From positions 18,131 to 82,130 of the forward strand of contig NZ_JAAHHW010000003.1 of the NCBI RefSeq assembly GCF_010692325.1: a stretch of 64,000 nucleotides of DNA, given 5' to 3'. Source of the stretch: Moorena sp. SIO3I8 (lineage in GTDB: Bacteria; Cyanobacteriota; Cyanobacteriia; Cyanobacteriales; Coleofasciculaceae). Every line of letters starts with the position of its first letter. Position 1 is the stretch's first letter. Below the pieces are notes generated by a model that saw nothing but the letters and a program-made list of their open reading frames with translations, searched no databases and was not told where the DNA came from. Shown in pieces: positions 50,097 through 57,972 of this stretch. Made by a program: the position numbers and the translations under genes.

Positions 50097-52309
50097 TATC
50101 TCCCTAACATTTCCAAATAAGCCTTTTCCATTTCCCGAGTAAATTCCTTACCATTCCACAAGGGGGCAGTTTGTCGAGATTGTCGCAGTTTCCAGGAAAT
50201 TTGTTGTCTCAGAGCAGGGTCTTTACCTAAGCGAATCCCCCACTCGATATACTCATCATCTGTCCAAGCAATGCCTTCCGTTATTCCCGCATTCATCATC
50301 ATGGTGTAACTGTTGCGAGCAACAAACTGTTCTCCCACTCGGGTGACTAGGGGAATACCCATCCAGAGGGTTTCCAGGGTAGTGGTGGCTCCATTGTAGG
50401 GATAGGTATCTAGTACCACATCCGCAATGCCTAAGTTGGCACGATGAACCGCTTCCGTAGGCACTAATGGTAGAAACCTGAGGCGATCGCACTCTACCCC
50501 TTCTTCTTCCGCAATCTGGTTAAAGAACCGTTTGATCGAGTCTTGGTCAGATTTACCTTTAATCAAAAAGTAGCTATTGGGGACCGCTTTGATAATTTTC
50601 ATTTGCAGCCTTGTGGTATCGGGATTGCGCTTGTATCCCTTCTGACTACTGAGATAAATGGTGGCATCGTTGGGAATATCCAGGTGGTCCCGACGTAAGC
50701 TAGGTACACCCACTTCAAACCCATCCACAGCAATATAGGTTTGGGGTAAGCGCCAGATTTTCTCGGAATAGTACTCCTGAGCGGAATCCGGTAATACGTA
50801 GGGGTCAGCAATCACGTAATCAATGGCAGGTAATCCTGAAGCATCCCACCCTAGCCAAGTGACTTGTACTGGTGCCAGTTTCAGAGCCATCACTGCACAG
50901 CTGATATCCAGGGTGATGCTATCCAGGTCGATTAAAATATCCAGTTGATCCTGATAAACCTGCTCAGCCACCTCTAGAACATGAATCCCTAATTTGCGAG
51001 GATGGTCTACTTGATTGACATACCACTCTTGGAGGTGATCGTTTACTAGCTTATAGTCTACGAAATAGCCATAAAGTTGAAAGCGATCGCGGTCATGATG
51101 CTCAAACAGCCAACGAGCTAGCCACCCCACGGAATGCCGTCTTAAACAATGACACAGGTATCCAACTTTTAAGGGTCTAGTAGTTTTTCCTCCCTGCTGA
51201 ATTCCCCCCTTATTAAGGGGGGTTAGGGGGGATCCATACCACTCCGCTCTTTCCTGGGCATAACCCCGAATATTCCTCTGAAACACCTCAGCGATTTGAT
51301 TCAAAATTGGTCTGAAATGGCTAGGCTCGTCCTGAAAATGAGCCAGAGAAAAGAATGGGGTAAGCAGACGCAGAGTCTCAACATCAGACAAGTTGGCTGG
51401 TTGTTGCTTAATTAAGGAAACCAGCAGTGATTCTAGGGTCTGGCAAGCCGCAGAAACCTCCTGCCAATAGCCCCCCGCATTCATTATCCCCCGCAGTACC
51501 AAGTTAATTCCGGAGATTTTGTCTGGTAAGGATTCCGATAAGGAATAGCACAACTTAGCGGTTTCTATGCCCTGGTCATAATTACGAGCATCTTGATAAA
51601 AGGTAGCGAGATGTCTTAATATTTCTATATTATGAGGATTCTGAAGATTTAAGGAGCGATAACGTTCCAGAAAACTAGCAGCAATGGTCGGTTGCTTTAA
51701 AGTATGACCAATTTTCATACAGGCTGACAGCAACGGCCAAAACCAAAACTCAGGATTAGGCAGGTAAGCTAAGCAAGCTTCGGTGAATGCTAGGGAGGCT
51801 GGATGCAATGGTTCGGCTTCTAGTATCTGCTCTAAAACCTCTTTTAATAACTGGTGATTGCATTCTACCGTTGGCTGGGTTTGTAGCAGTTCAATCACCC
51901 CCAACTCCGTCAAGTCATCACCGCTAAAGGTTTCTAGCTTGATGCTGAGGGCAATAATTTCCAAGAGATTAGTCAGATCCGTGGGGCTAATTTCCCGCAT
52001 ATGCTGGCGGATTGCCCAGGCTACCGCATAATCCCCTAACCCCTGCCTGCGCTCAGCTTCGGTTTGCAACACCTGGAGCAGTTCCTCAGTCCAAGTCTCC
52101 ACTTGCTCTGACTCCGCCTCCGCCATCACCAGCAGCCAAGTGGTTTGGGCTTCTGTTTCTTGACCCTGCAAGAGGAACAGTAAGCCTAAATGCCAGTAGT
52201 AGCTGATGACATCGGGTTCCGCTTCAATAGCCTGTTCGTATAAACTTGCGGCTTTACTGTAGTTTCCCTGAATTAGATAGTGCTCCGCTTGTTGCTGCCA
52301 GTTAGTCAT
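50096..52309 (-). CDS. TPR protein with SPINDLY/OGT-like GT41 glycosyltransferase domain
   Basis: GT41 enzymes transfer a sugar, usually GlcNAc, from UDP to Ser/Thr or other acceptors. The 737-residue protein begins with TPR repeats (QQAEHYLIQGNYSKAASLYE QA region) and a helical middle. The catalytic part has PLKVGYLCHCLRRHSVGWLA, IDLDSITLDI, VQVTWLGWDASGLPAIDYVI, ADPYVLP, YLSSQKGYKRNP, DVVLDTYPYNGATTTLETLW and MGIPLVTRVGEQFVARNSYT. A lineage-specific repeat encodes GSPLTPLNKGGIQQGGK in frame at about 51200-51236, just before the catalytic region. The gene stays open, so the insertion is tolerated. The acceptor proteins are unknown. Confidence 0.9.
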   Translation of the reverse strand: MTNWQQQAEHYLIQGNYSKAASLYEQAIEAEPDVISYYWHLGLLFLLQGQETEAQTTWLLVMAEAESEQVETWTEELLQVLQTEAERRQGLGDYAVAWAIRQHMREISPTDLTNLLEIIALSIKLETFSGDDLTELGVIELLQTQPTVECNHQLLKEVLEQILEAEPLHPASLAFTEACLAYLPNPEFWFWPLLSACMKIGHTLKQPTIAASFLERYRSLNLQNPHNIEILRHLATFYQDARNYDQGIETAKLCYSLSESLPDKISGINLVLRGIMNAGGYWQEVSAACQTLESLLVSLIKQQPANLSDVETLRLLTPFFSLAHFQDEPSHFRPILNQIAEVFQRNIRGYAQERAEWYGSPLTPLNKGGIQQGGKTTRPLKVGYLCHCLRRHSVGWLARWLFEHHDRDRFQLYGYFVDYKLVNDHLQEWYVNQVDHPRKLGIHVLEVAEQVYQDQLDILIDLDSITLDISCAVMALKLAPVQVTWLGWDASGLPAIDYVIADPYVLPDSAQEYYSEKIWRLPQTYIAVDGFEVGVPSLRRDHLDIPNDATIYLSSQKGYKRNPDTTRLQMKIIKAVPNSYFLIKGKSDQDSIKRFFNQIAEEEGVECDRLRFLPLVPTEAVHRANLGIADVVLDTYPYNGATTTLETLWMGIPLVTRVGEQFVARNSYTMMMNAGITEGIAWTDDEYIEWGIRLGKDPALRQQISWKLRQSRQTAPLWNGKEFTREMEKAYLEMLGR
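51204..51235. repeat. Dispersed G/C-rich repeat inserted in frame in the GT41 gene
   Basis: The 31-base core (CCCCCTTATTAAGGGGGG then TTAGGGGGGATCC) matches 54467-54497 except for one base (TTATTAA for TTGTTAA). The CCCCCCTTA/TAAGGGGGG part is a hairpin. On the minus strand it encodes SPLTPLNKGG. Confidence 0.85.
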
Positions 52310-52424
52310 ACTTTTGTGGTATTTAAATTAAAGATATCACCCCATTTTCTAATACCATTCAAAACGTGATGAGCGTAATTGTCCACTTACTTAAAGTATT
52401 TCCATAAACTTAAAGTATTTCCAT

Positions 52425-52454
52425 AAAAAAAGTGGGTAGACGGTTCTACCCACT
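52425..52454 (-). terminator. Rho-independent terminator of the pilin gene
   Basis: AGTGGGTAGA (52431-52440) pairs with TCTACCCACT (52445-52454) around a CGGT loop, and the minus strand runs into a stretch of Ts (AAAAAA at 52425-52430). A 19-base tandem duplication TTAAAGTATTTCCATAAA lies just beyond at 52391-52428. Confidence 0.85.
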
Positions 52455-52518
52455 ATCACTAAATATCTTATTTTAGGTGATTCAAACTTTAGTCAGCAAG
52501 GCTTTACCCTAAGTATTA

Positions 52519-53112
52519 TCAGTTACCACCTGATAAATTCCTCCAGTTATCTTTGTCCTTGCATTGGGGCTGATCATTGGTAATCGTAACCCCTACACCC
52601 TTAGCACTTATACCCGTAATTGCCACAGCTTTTTTAGTTTCACACAATACAGCCAACGTGGTTGCCTCACTGGTCTCTTCTATCTGACCTAAGGCTGTAA
52701 CGCCCTGATATGCCTTAAGGGAAGATTCAGTATCAACGTTCCCGTCATCTGTAGCTGGGTCTCCATAGTTAGAGACGCTTGCTTTGGTGGTACCTCCGTC
52801 TTGTACTCCGTAAATATAGTTCTTAGTCTGTGTGGCAACGCCAAGACCTAACTCACCAAAATCAGTCTCCACAGTTACAAATTTATCATTTTCCAAGTAG
52901 TAGGCTTGCTGAGCGCGATTCATGGAACCGACATAAGTTTTAGCTTCTGACTGCTTGGCTTTATTAGCTTGGTTCAAGAAAGAAGGCAGAGCAATGGCGG
53001 ATAGAATTCCAATAATGATGATTACAACCAGTAGTTCAATTAGGGTAAAACCTTCGTCTTGCTTTTTCTGGGTCAGGTGCTGAAGTAGTTTAACTTTTAG
53101 ATCAGTTTTCAT
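52519..53112 (-). CDS. Type IV pilin-like protein (PilA/GspH class)
   Basis: The 197-residue precursor has a 21-residue positively charged leader ending EG, then FTLIELLVVIIIIGILSAIA, the prepilin peptidase site G21-F22 and the conserved glutamate at position 5 of the mature chain. The body contains NQANKAKQSEAKTYVGSMNR and AQQAYYLENDKFV, as in cyanobacterial major pilins, plus two late cysteines (AVLCETKK, QPQCKDKD) that could form the D-region loop. It is probably the major or a principal pilin subunit, assembled by the same machinery that PilT retracts. A strong terminator follows. The 1.4 kb upstream is gene-free and holds the twin elements. Confidence 0.92.
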   Translation of the reverse strand: MKTDLKVKLLQHLTQKKQDEGFTLIELLVVIIIIGILSAIALPSFLNQANKAKQSEAKTYVGSMNRAQQAYYLENDKFVTVETDFGELGLGVATQTKNYIYGVQDGGTTKASVSNYGDPATDDGNVDTESSLKAYQGVTALGQIEETSEATTLAVLCETKKAVAITGISAKGVGVTITNDQPQCKDKDNWRNLSGGN

Positions 53113-53216
53113 AAGTCTTTCTGGAGGTGCGGGATGCTGATTTATTGTAAGTATTCAGCGGTCAGTGGTCAGTGGTCAGTGGTCAGCTTATTTTATTCAA
53201 AAGTCAAGTAATGTGG

Positions 53217-53235
53217 CACAGGCTTCCAGCCTGTG
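53217..53235. repeat. Dispersed palindrome CACAGGCT-TCC-AGCCTGTG
   Basis: Inverse-oriented relative of 43897-43915. The stem is the same and the loop differs. Confidence 0.8.
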
Positions 53236-53257
53236 ATCACCCATAAGCTGAAAGCTG

Positions 53258-53287
53258 TTCGCGTAGCGTGCGCGTAGCGCTAATCGC
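53258..53287. repeat. REP-like mini-element, intergenic copy
   Basis: The head TTCGCGTAGC is followed by a GCGC-GTA-GCGC hairpin and the tail TAATCGC, the same tail as in the NACHT insertion at 30036-30061. Confidence 0.8.
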
Positions 53288-53584
53288 TGACCGCTGATAG
53301 CTGAATGCTTATGAATTGTTTTCTTCTAGACTTAACTTACCCACTTGTTTCAATTTTCATATCATCTAGGGGAAAAAATTTTTTGAGGTGTGGGGAGTCG
53401 GGAGTCGGGAGTCGGGAATCGGGAGTCGGGTGTGGGGTGTGGGGTGTGGGGTGTGGGGAATCGGGAGTAGATGTAGGAGTAGATGTAGGGTGGGCAGTGC
53501 ATCAGCAATATAATATCAGCAAGCCATAGTTAAAGTAAGCACTGCCCACCACTGCTGCCCACGAAAAGATGAATGGGATTGACC

Positions 53585-53638
53585 TTGGCCAAAAGGCCAC
53601 GCTTTGGCCTACGGCCTCCGCTGCGCGAACGCGAACGC
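53585..53638. repeat. Compound REP-like mini-element
   Basis: Two hairpins in a row: GGCC-AAAA-GGCC and AGGCC-GTA-GGCCT-like, with GCGCGAACGC at the end. The flanking GGGATTGACC is shared with 56961-56970. Confidence 0.75.
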
Positions 53639-53744
53639 ATATCTGACATCAAACGGTAATGGTGGGCAAAATTTCGATGATCTAGATTTCTCCAGAGCAC
53701 CAAAGTGTTTTTGCCCACCCTACAAGCTAGATTAATCCGATTGA

Positions 53745-53935
53745 CCGATACTTTTTAGCTACCAAAGTCTACCAATATAAACTTTAGCCCGCCAATGCAA
53801 GCTGATTCCTCAGCCAGGGGGTATCTCCCAAAGCACAAAGAAATATTCCTCGTGCGCCATTAAATTTCTAGAACCAGATCCAATGTCACTACAAAACCCT
53901 TGGTTTTCGGGAAATTTTAATTAAGACAAGGTCGT
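53745..53935. ncRNA. Conserved noncoding element, copy 1 (candidate structured RNA)
   Basis: It shares with 54178-54372 three ordered blocks: CCGATACTTTTTAGCTACCA; AATGCAAGCTG...CAGCCAGGGGGTATCTCCCA; and ACTAC(C)AAAACC(C)TTGGTT near the 3' end. In the middle block GCTG and CAGC pair while the six-base loop differs (ATTCCT here). Reading frames do not align between copies, so the constraint is on the nucleic acid. Strand and function are unknown. Confidence 0.5.
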
Positions 53936-54177
53936 GGCACTAATATTATAGTTAAAGTATAGCAAATTACTTGAGGCTTTGGCAACCTTTGTGATACTTT
54001 TGCCTACTGTCCACTAACCTTTGGTTACGCTTCACGATCGCAAATCTCAAATAAACCAGGTTGATGAAAGATAGCGCTATAATTAAGCCGTCAACCTGCT
54101 AACCTTCAGTTGTGGGGATCCCCCTCCCGTCCCCCGCGCGGAAGGGGGAAGCTAGAGATGATCAAGAGGAGCGATGG

Positions 54178-54372
54178 TTCCCGATACTTTTTAGCTACCA
54201 AAATCTACAAAACGAAGAGCTTGGCTCACTAATGCAAGCTGCCAAAGCAGCCAGGGGGTATCTCCCAAGGCTAAACCCAGACTACGCCCGGCTTAGCGCA
54301 TAAATGAAACTCCACTCTGGACAATTAACGTAACTACCAAAACCTTGGTTATCGGCTTTAATTTAAGTTACA
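54178..54372. ncRNA. Conserved noncoding element, copy 2 (candidate structured RNA)
   Basis: Same three blocks as 53745-53935, in the same order and spacing. The GCTG/CAGC stem has the loop CCAAAG here. GGGGGTATCTCCC directly after it could form a second short hairpin. Confidence 0.5.
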
Positions 54373-54466
54373 AAGTATCTTTAATGGAATTAAATCTATG
54401 CTTAAAGTCTAACTCATCTTTGTAGATATTGCAATGTTTTTGTAGAAAATAACCAACAGCAGCTAG

Positions 54467-54497
54467 CCCCCTTGTTAAGGGGGGTTAGGGGGGATCC
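54467..54497. repeat. Dispersed G/C-rich repeat, intergenic copy
   Basis: Near-identical to 51204-51235, which is embedded in the GT41 coding region. Here it stands 20 bases before the Uma2 start. Confidence 0.85.
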
Positions 54498-54517
54498 TCT
54501 CTCAACACCTTCGAGCT

Positions 54518-55324
54518 ATGGTTCAGTCCAACACCACCATTGACGAACAACTGCGCCCTTTTCCAGACCATACCCAATTGCCAGAATCTGATGGAACTTT
54601 TGTCAACAACTTTCAGAAACATCCCCAAAGCATTCTTCTGACTGACTCCATAGAGCCAGTCTTGCAAGAGCTTCACCCAGACAATCGCTATGCCATCGGT
54701 CAAGATTGTGGGATTTACTGGCGGGAGACTAACCCCCCCGAAAAAGGTGCAGAAGCCCCGGATTGGTTTTATGTGCCTGACGTGCCGCCCCGACTGGATG
54801 GCCAGATTAGACGCTCTTATGTACTGTGGCGGGAATATATAACACCTTTGATTGCCCTAGAGTTTGCATCGGGTACAGGAACCGAAGAACGGGATCAAAC
54901 ACCGTTGCAAGCAGTAGATGGCAAGGTTCAAAAACCAGGTAAATTCTGGGTATACGAGAAAATTATTCGCATTCCCTATTACGGTATATTTATGATCAAT
55001 ACCGGGGAGTTGGAAGTGTACCACTGGGAAGATGGCACCTACGAGCGCCTGAGTCCCAACGAGCGTAACCACTATCCCATTAATCGAATGAATGTAGAAG
55101 TAGGAGTGTGGCGAGGCACGTATCTCGGTCTAGCGGAACAACCTTGGTTGCGATGGTGGGATCGAGAGGGAAATCTACTATTGACTGGCAAAGAGCGAGC
55201 AGCCTACGCTGAGGCTCAAGTCCAGCAGGAGCAACAAAAGCGGCAACAGTTGGTAGCCCAATTGAAGGCTCTTAGTCCGGAACAACTTGAGGCACTAGGT
55301 ATTGATGCGGGACTTTTGGAGTAG
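54518..55324 (+). CDS. Uma2 family protein, relative of 27244-28101
   Basis: The 268-residue protein matches the third Uma2 subtype: LPESDGTFVNNFQKHPQSIL, YAIGQDCGIYWRETNPPEKG, APDWFYVPDVPPRLDGQIRR, SYVLWREYITPLIALEFASG with the acidic core, FWVYEKIIRIPYYGIFMINT and VGVWRGTYLGLAEQPWLRWW. The tail RAAYAEAQVQQEQQKRQQLV and ALSPEQLEALGIDAGLLE replaces the long heptad array of its relative. A heptamer array begins right at the stop codon (GGAGTAG), so the last two codons border the repeat. No partner gene is evident. Confidence 0.88.
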   Translation: MVQSNTTIDEQLRPFPDHTQLPESDGTFVNNFQKHPQSILLTDSIEPVLQELHPDNRYAIGQDCGIYWRETNPPEKGAEAPDWFYVPDVPPRLDGQIRRSYVLWREYITPLIALEFASGTGTEERDQTPLQAVDGKVQKPGKFWVYEKIIRIPYYGIFMINTGELEVYHWEDGTYERLSPNERNHYPINRMNVEVGVWRGTYLGLAEQPWLRWWDREGNLLLTGKERAAYAEAQVQQEQQKRQQLVAQLKALSPEQLEALGIDAGLLE

Positions 55325-55470
55325 GGAGTAGGGAGTAGGGAGTAGGGAATAGGGAATCGGGAGTCGGGAATCGGGAATCGGGAATCGGGAATCGGGAATC
55401 GGGAATCGGGAATCGGGAATAGGCAATAGGCAAGAGGCAAGAGGCAAGAGGCAAGAGGCAATAGGCAACT
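55321..55470. repeat. Heptamer array of mixed units after the Uma2 gene
   Basis: GGGAGTA, GGGAATC and AGGCAAG-type heptamers follow in order from 55321 to about 55465, then CAACCTTCAACCTA repeats run to 55575. Several spurious frames arise here. Confidence 0.9.
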
Positions 55471-55569
55471 TGACAACCTTCAACCAACTAACCTTCAACC
55501 TACCAACCTACCAACCTGCCAACCTTCAACCTACAACCTTCAACCTACCAACCTTCAACCTTCAACAAA

Positions 55570-56892
55570 CTAACCTTCAACCAATACGTATCCATAATTC
55601 TCCAATCCCATCAATGCCTCTTTCACCGTATCAAACGCCTTCTGATCAGATATGGACTCCAGTGTTACCGGATCCACTGGGCGCAATCTCTGCCATCGTT
55701 CTACTAAAGATGGCATCGACTGAGGGGAATCGAATAGGGGTAATAGACAAGAGGCAACGGCACTGTCTACCAGAGATTGAACTCCACTCACTGGCAGATA
55801 CCTACTGATTTCAAAAGGCTGTAATTCAGTAATAGCTTTGAGCATGTCTTGTTTAACGTCTAGTATATTCAGCTGAGGATGGAGATGTACTTTAGCCTTC
55901 TGCCAATCGGACATTGTCCACTCGGAAATTGGGGTAAAGGATTGGCCTTGGTCCGGGTGTCCACACCAGAAATCCAGGAGCCGATGAACAGGATGTAATA
56001 GCTCAAACAAATGCAGTCGGTCTTCCACAGAAATATCTGGCAAGCTCATCGCTAAAAACACTGGCAAATTATCTGGTTCTTTGAATAGACTCATTAAATC
56101 CCATTGTCGCCAATGAACCATACTGATAAATTCTAGATTAGCCTCTCTTAAGCCAGCGAATAAATCAGGAATAGTGTAGCCTTTATCCCCTTGGAAAAGA
56201 TAGTTCATTAAAACTCTCTCTTTTCCGTCTTCTCCCTCATATTTATGATTCCAGGTTTGAGCTTTTAGATCAACATTATTTTTTAACGCTTTCATCGTAT
56301 CTAAAGCAATTTCAATTTCCATATCTTCAGGATTGTCATCAAATAATCCCATCAGATGGAAGACTTCTTGGGCTCTAAAATACAGGTGACGTTGATGCTT
56401 ACTGTGTAGATTGCTGCGAATAATTCCCTCAGGCTTCAAAACCGCTTTCATGGCTTTCATGGCAACGGCTGGATCAGGAAATAAATACAGTAGCTCGTCG
56501 CAATTAATATAATCAAATTCCCAACCATTGCTAGGTAAGTCATAAATAGAAAGCTGATGAAATTCTGCCTCTTCAAATCCATAATGGCTTAAGCGTTTAC
56601 GGGCTAAATCCAGAGACTGATCCGAGATATCAATCCCAATAATTTTGGCTCCGGGATTAGCTTCTGCTAAGGTTAATGTGCCGTATACCGTGCCACAGCC
56701 AGCATCTAATATAACTTTCTGGTCTGGATTAATGACTTGGTGATTTCTTAAATAATAGGGAGTAATTAAATTATGGAAATAAAGTAAGCTTAGCTGCTTT
56801 TTTGGGGAGCGGTCGATGGGAATTCTGGGATAGGGGCCAAAATCAAATTGTTGGCGAATTTTTTCTTGTAATTCAGCGGCGTTTGTATCCAT
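55570..56892 (-). CDS. Class I SAM-dependent methyltransferase with C-terminal extension
   Basis: The 440-residue protein begins QQFDFGPYPRIPIDRSPKKQ, a preface I recall in cyanobacterial methyltransferases of unknown substrate. It continues with LDAGCGTVYGTLTLAEANPG (motif I), IIGIDISDQSLDLARKRLSH, DYINCDELLYLFPDP and LKPEGIIRSNLHSKHQRHLY. The second half (FISMVHWRQWDLMSLFKEPD, SVEDRLHLFELLHPVHRLLD) is helical and unassigned. Near the end, SAVASCLLPLFDSPQSM is encoded by CCTCTTG/GATTCCC-like sequence that resembles the nearby heptamers and may be a repeat-derived insertion. The substrate is unknown. Confidence 0.85.
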   Translation of the reverse strand: MDTNAAELQEKIRQQFDFGPYPRIPIDRSPKKQLSLLYFHNLITPYYLRNHQVINPDQKVILDAGCGTVYGTLTLAEANPGAKIIGIDISDQSLDLARKRLSHYGFEEAEFHQLSIYDLPSNGWEFDYINCDELLYLFPDPAVAMKAMKAVLKPEGIIRSNLHSKHQRHLYFRAQEVFHLMGLFDDNPEDMEIEIALDTMKALKNNVDLKAQTWNHKYEGEDGKERVLMNYLFQGDKGYTIPDLFAGLREANLEFISMVHWRQWDLMSLFKEPDNLPVFLAMSLPDISVEDRLHLFELLHPVHRLLDFWCGHPDQGQSFTPISEWTMSDWQKAKVHLHPQLNILDVKQDMLKAITELQPFEISRYLPVSGVQSLVDSAVASCLLPLFDSPQSMPSLVERWQRLRPVDPVTLESISDQKAFDTVKEALMGLENYGYVLVEG

Positions 56893-56960
56893 AAGTAGGG
56901 AGTAGGGAGTAGAGAGTAGGGAATCGGGAGTCGGGAGTCGGGAGTCGGGGCGAGATTAAT

Positions 56961-57022
56961 GGGATTGACCTTGGCCTTTGGGCCACGCTACGCGAATGGT
57001 CACGCGGGGTGCGTTCGCTTCT
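56961..57022. repeat. Composite repeat with REP-like mini-element, copy 1
   Basis: GGGATTGACCTTGGCC, a GGCC-TTTG-GGCC hairpin, ACGCTACGCGAATGGTCACG and a GCGTTCGCTTCT end. It matches 57811-57875 apart from the loop (AAAA there) and GCGATCGC for GCGTTCGC. The two copies flank the PEP-CTERM gene as direct repeats. Confidence 0.85.
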
Positions 57023-57161
57023 GAGCTGAATTCCTACAAGCTCAATTATTAAAAGCCTTCACAATCTTGAAGATAAGCTTCATGATAAGTTTATCAAAAA
57101 TTTATAAAAAATGTCCAGATTGTTTGGTAGTATGACATAGGAAAATTAATCAGGGATTTAG

Positions 57162-57725
57162 ATGGCTGAATTATCATCATCATTAGCTGTCACCAAAGGG
57201 ATGGCTCAAAAATTAGCTATGACTACAGCATCAGCAGCATTGATGACTGTGGCAATGTCTAGTGCAGCCCAGGCAATTACACTAGTTAAAAATGTAGTTG
57301 TTAAGCCCCCCGTTGGTGAGGAACCTACTGCCCAACTTTGTCTTCCTTTTTGTGAAACTGGGGATTCCATTACCACAGATGTTGGGCGTAGAGTAGTAAT
57401 TGAAAATAACATCGACAAGACCTTAACCAGTATCCTCTACACAATTCCTGCCGAAGAAGATGCAGCCTGGAGTAAGGAAAGTATTTCTGATATTTTCAGC
57501 GAACTCATCTTCTCTAAGGATATGAAAAAACTGTTGCTAACCTCAGGAAGTGTTGCTCCTGGTGAGGCAGTTCTTGCTTTTCGAGAAGCTGATCAAAATG
57601 TGACCTTTGACATTACCGTGTTTTATGACGGAGCCTCGGCTACCGTTCCTGAACCAACAACTGTATTAGGTCTATTAGCTGTAGGTGCCTTAACTGCTAC
57701 GTCAGCTGTGAAGAAGAAGCTTTAG
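57162..57725 (+). CDS. PEP-CTERM sorting domain protein, otherwise unknown
   Basis: The 187-residue protein has an N-terminal signal with a long lead (MAELSSSLAVTKGMAQKLAM) and a hydrophobic part ending SSAAQA, then a mature region with TAQLCLPFCETGD (two cysteines), RRVVIENNIDKTLTSILYTI and ITVFYDGAS, and the tail TVPEPTTVLGLLAVGALTAT followed by KKK. The VPEP motif, hydrophobic helix and basic end mark exosortase-dependent sorting. The body suggests a small beta-sandwich. Function is unknown; the carbonic anhydrase at 28369-29178 carries the same type of tail. The next gene encodes a very large secreted protein on the other strand. Confidence 0.82.
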   Translation: MAELSSSLAVTKGMAQKLAMTTASAALMTVAMSSAAQAITLVKNVVVKPPVGEEPTAQLCLPFCETGDSITTDVGRRVVIENNIDKTLTSILYTIPAEEDAAWSKESISDIFSELIFSKDMKKLLLTSGSVAPGEAVLAFREADQNVTFDITVFYDGASATVPEPTTVLGLLAVGALTATSAVKKKL

Positions 57726-57737
57726 GTCTGATTTGGG

Positions 57738-57972
57738 GGAGTGTGGGGAGATGGGGAGATGGGGAGATAGGGAGATGGGGAGATAGGGAGATAGGGAGAT
57801 AGGGAGGATAAATGCGATTGACCTTGGCCAAAAGGCCACGCTACGCGAATGGTCACGCGGGGCGCGATCGCTTCTTCAACTATTCTCCACTCCCTACTCC
57901 CGATTCCCGATTCCCGATTCCCTACTCCCTACTCCCTACTCCCTACTCCCTACTCCCTACTCCCTTCTAAAA
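57738..57972. repeat. Octamer and heptamer arrays with a second composite REP-like copy
   Basis: GGGGAGAT and AGGGAGAT octamers (57738-57807), composite repeat copy 2 (57811-57875, hairpin GGCC-AAAA-GGCC), and GATTCCC then CTACTCC heptamers (57898-57963) fill the gap up to the stop of the FHA-CHAT gene. Confidence 0.9.

Larger units (their letters stand above)
53113..54517. other. Gene-free 1.4 kb region between pilin and Uma2 genes
   Basis: It holds TCAGTGG heptamers (53156-53186), the CACAGGCT palindrome (53217-53235), REP-like mini-elements (53258-53287, 53585-53638), GGGAGTC and TGTGGGG arrays (53390-53460), a GTGGGCAGTGC inverted repeat (53487-53560), twin conserved elements (53745-53935, 54178-54372) and the GC-rich repeat 54467-54497. 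Translation in all frames gives no conserved protein. Confidence 0.7.

Noticed and set aside
53745..54303. A conserved small peptide (LGDTPWL...QLAL on the minus strand)
   Set aside because: The frames of the two copies fall out of register by one base and one has stops, so conservation is not at protein level. The 63-residue plus-strand frame at 54112-54303 is unsupported too.
53745..54372. Cyclic-di-GMP (GEMM) riboswitch pair
   Set aside because: Some word order is similar, but the GGCAAACC part and the P1 pairing are not present, and no target gene on the same strand fits.
55216..55808. Frames with RFPIPDS and QPTTFNL repeats
   Set aside because: Heptamer and CAACCTTCAACC repeats; they also overlap the real Uma2 and methyltransferase genes.
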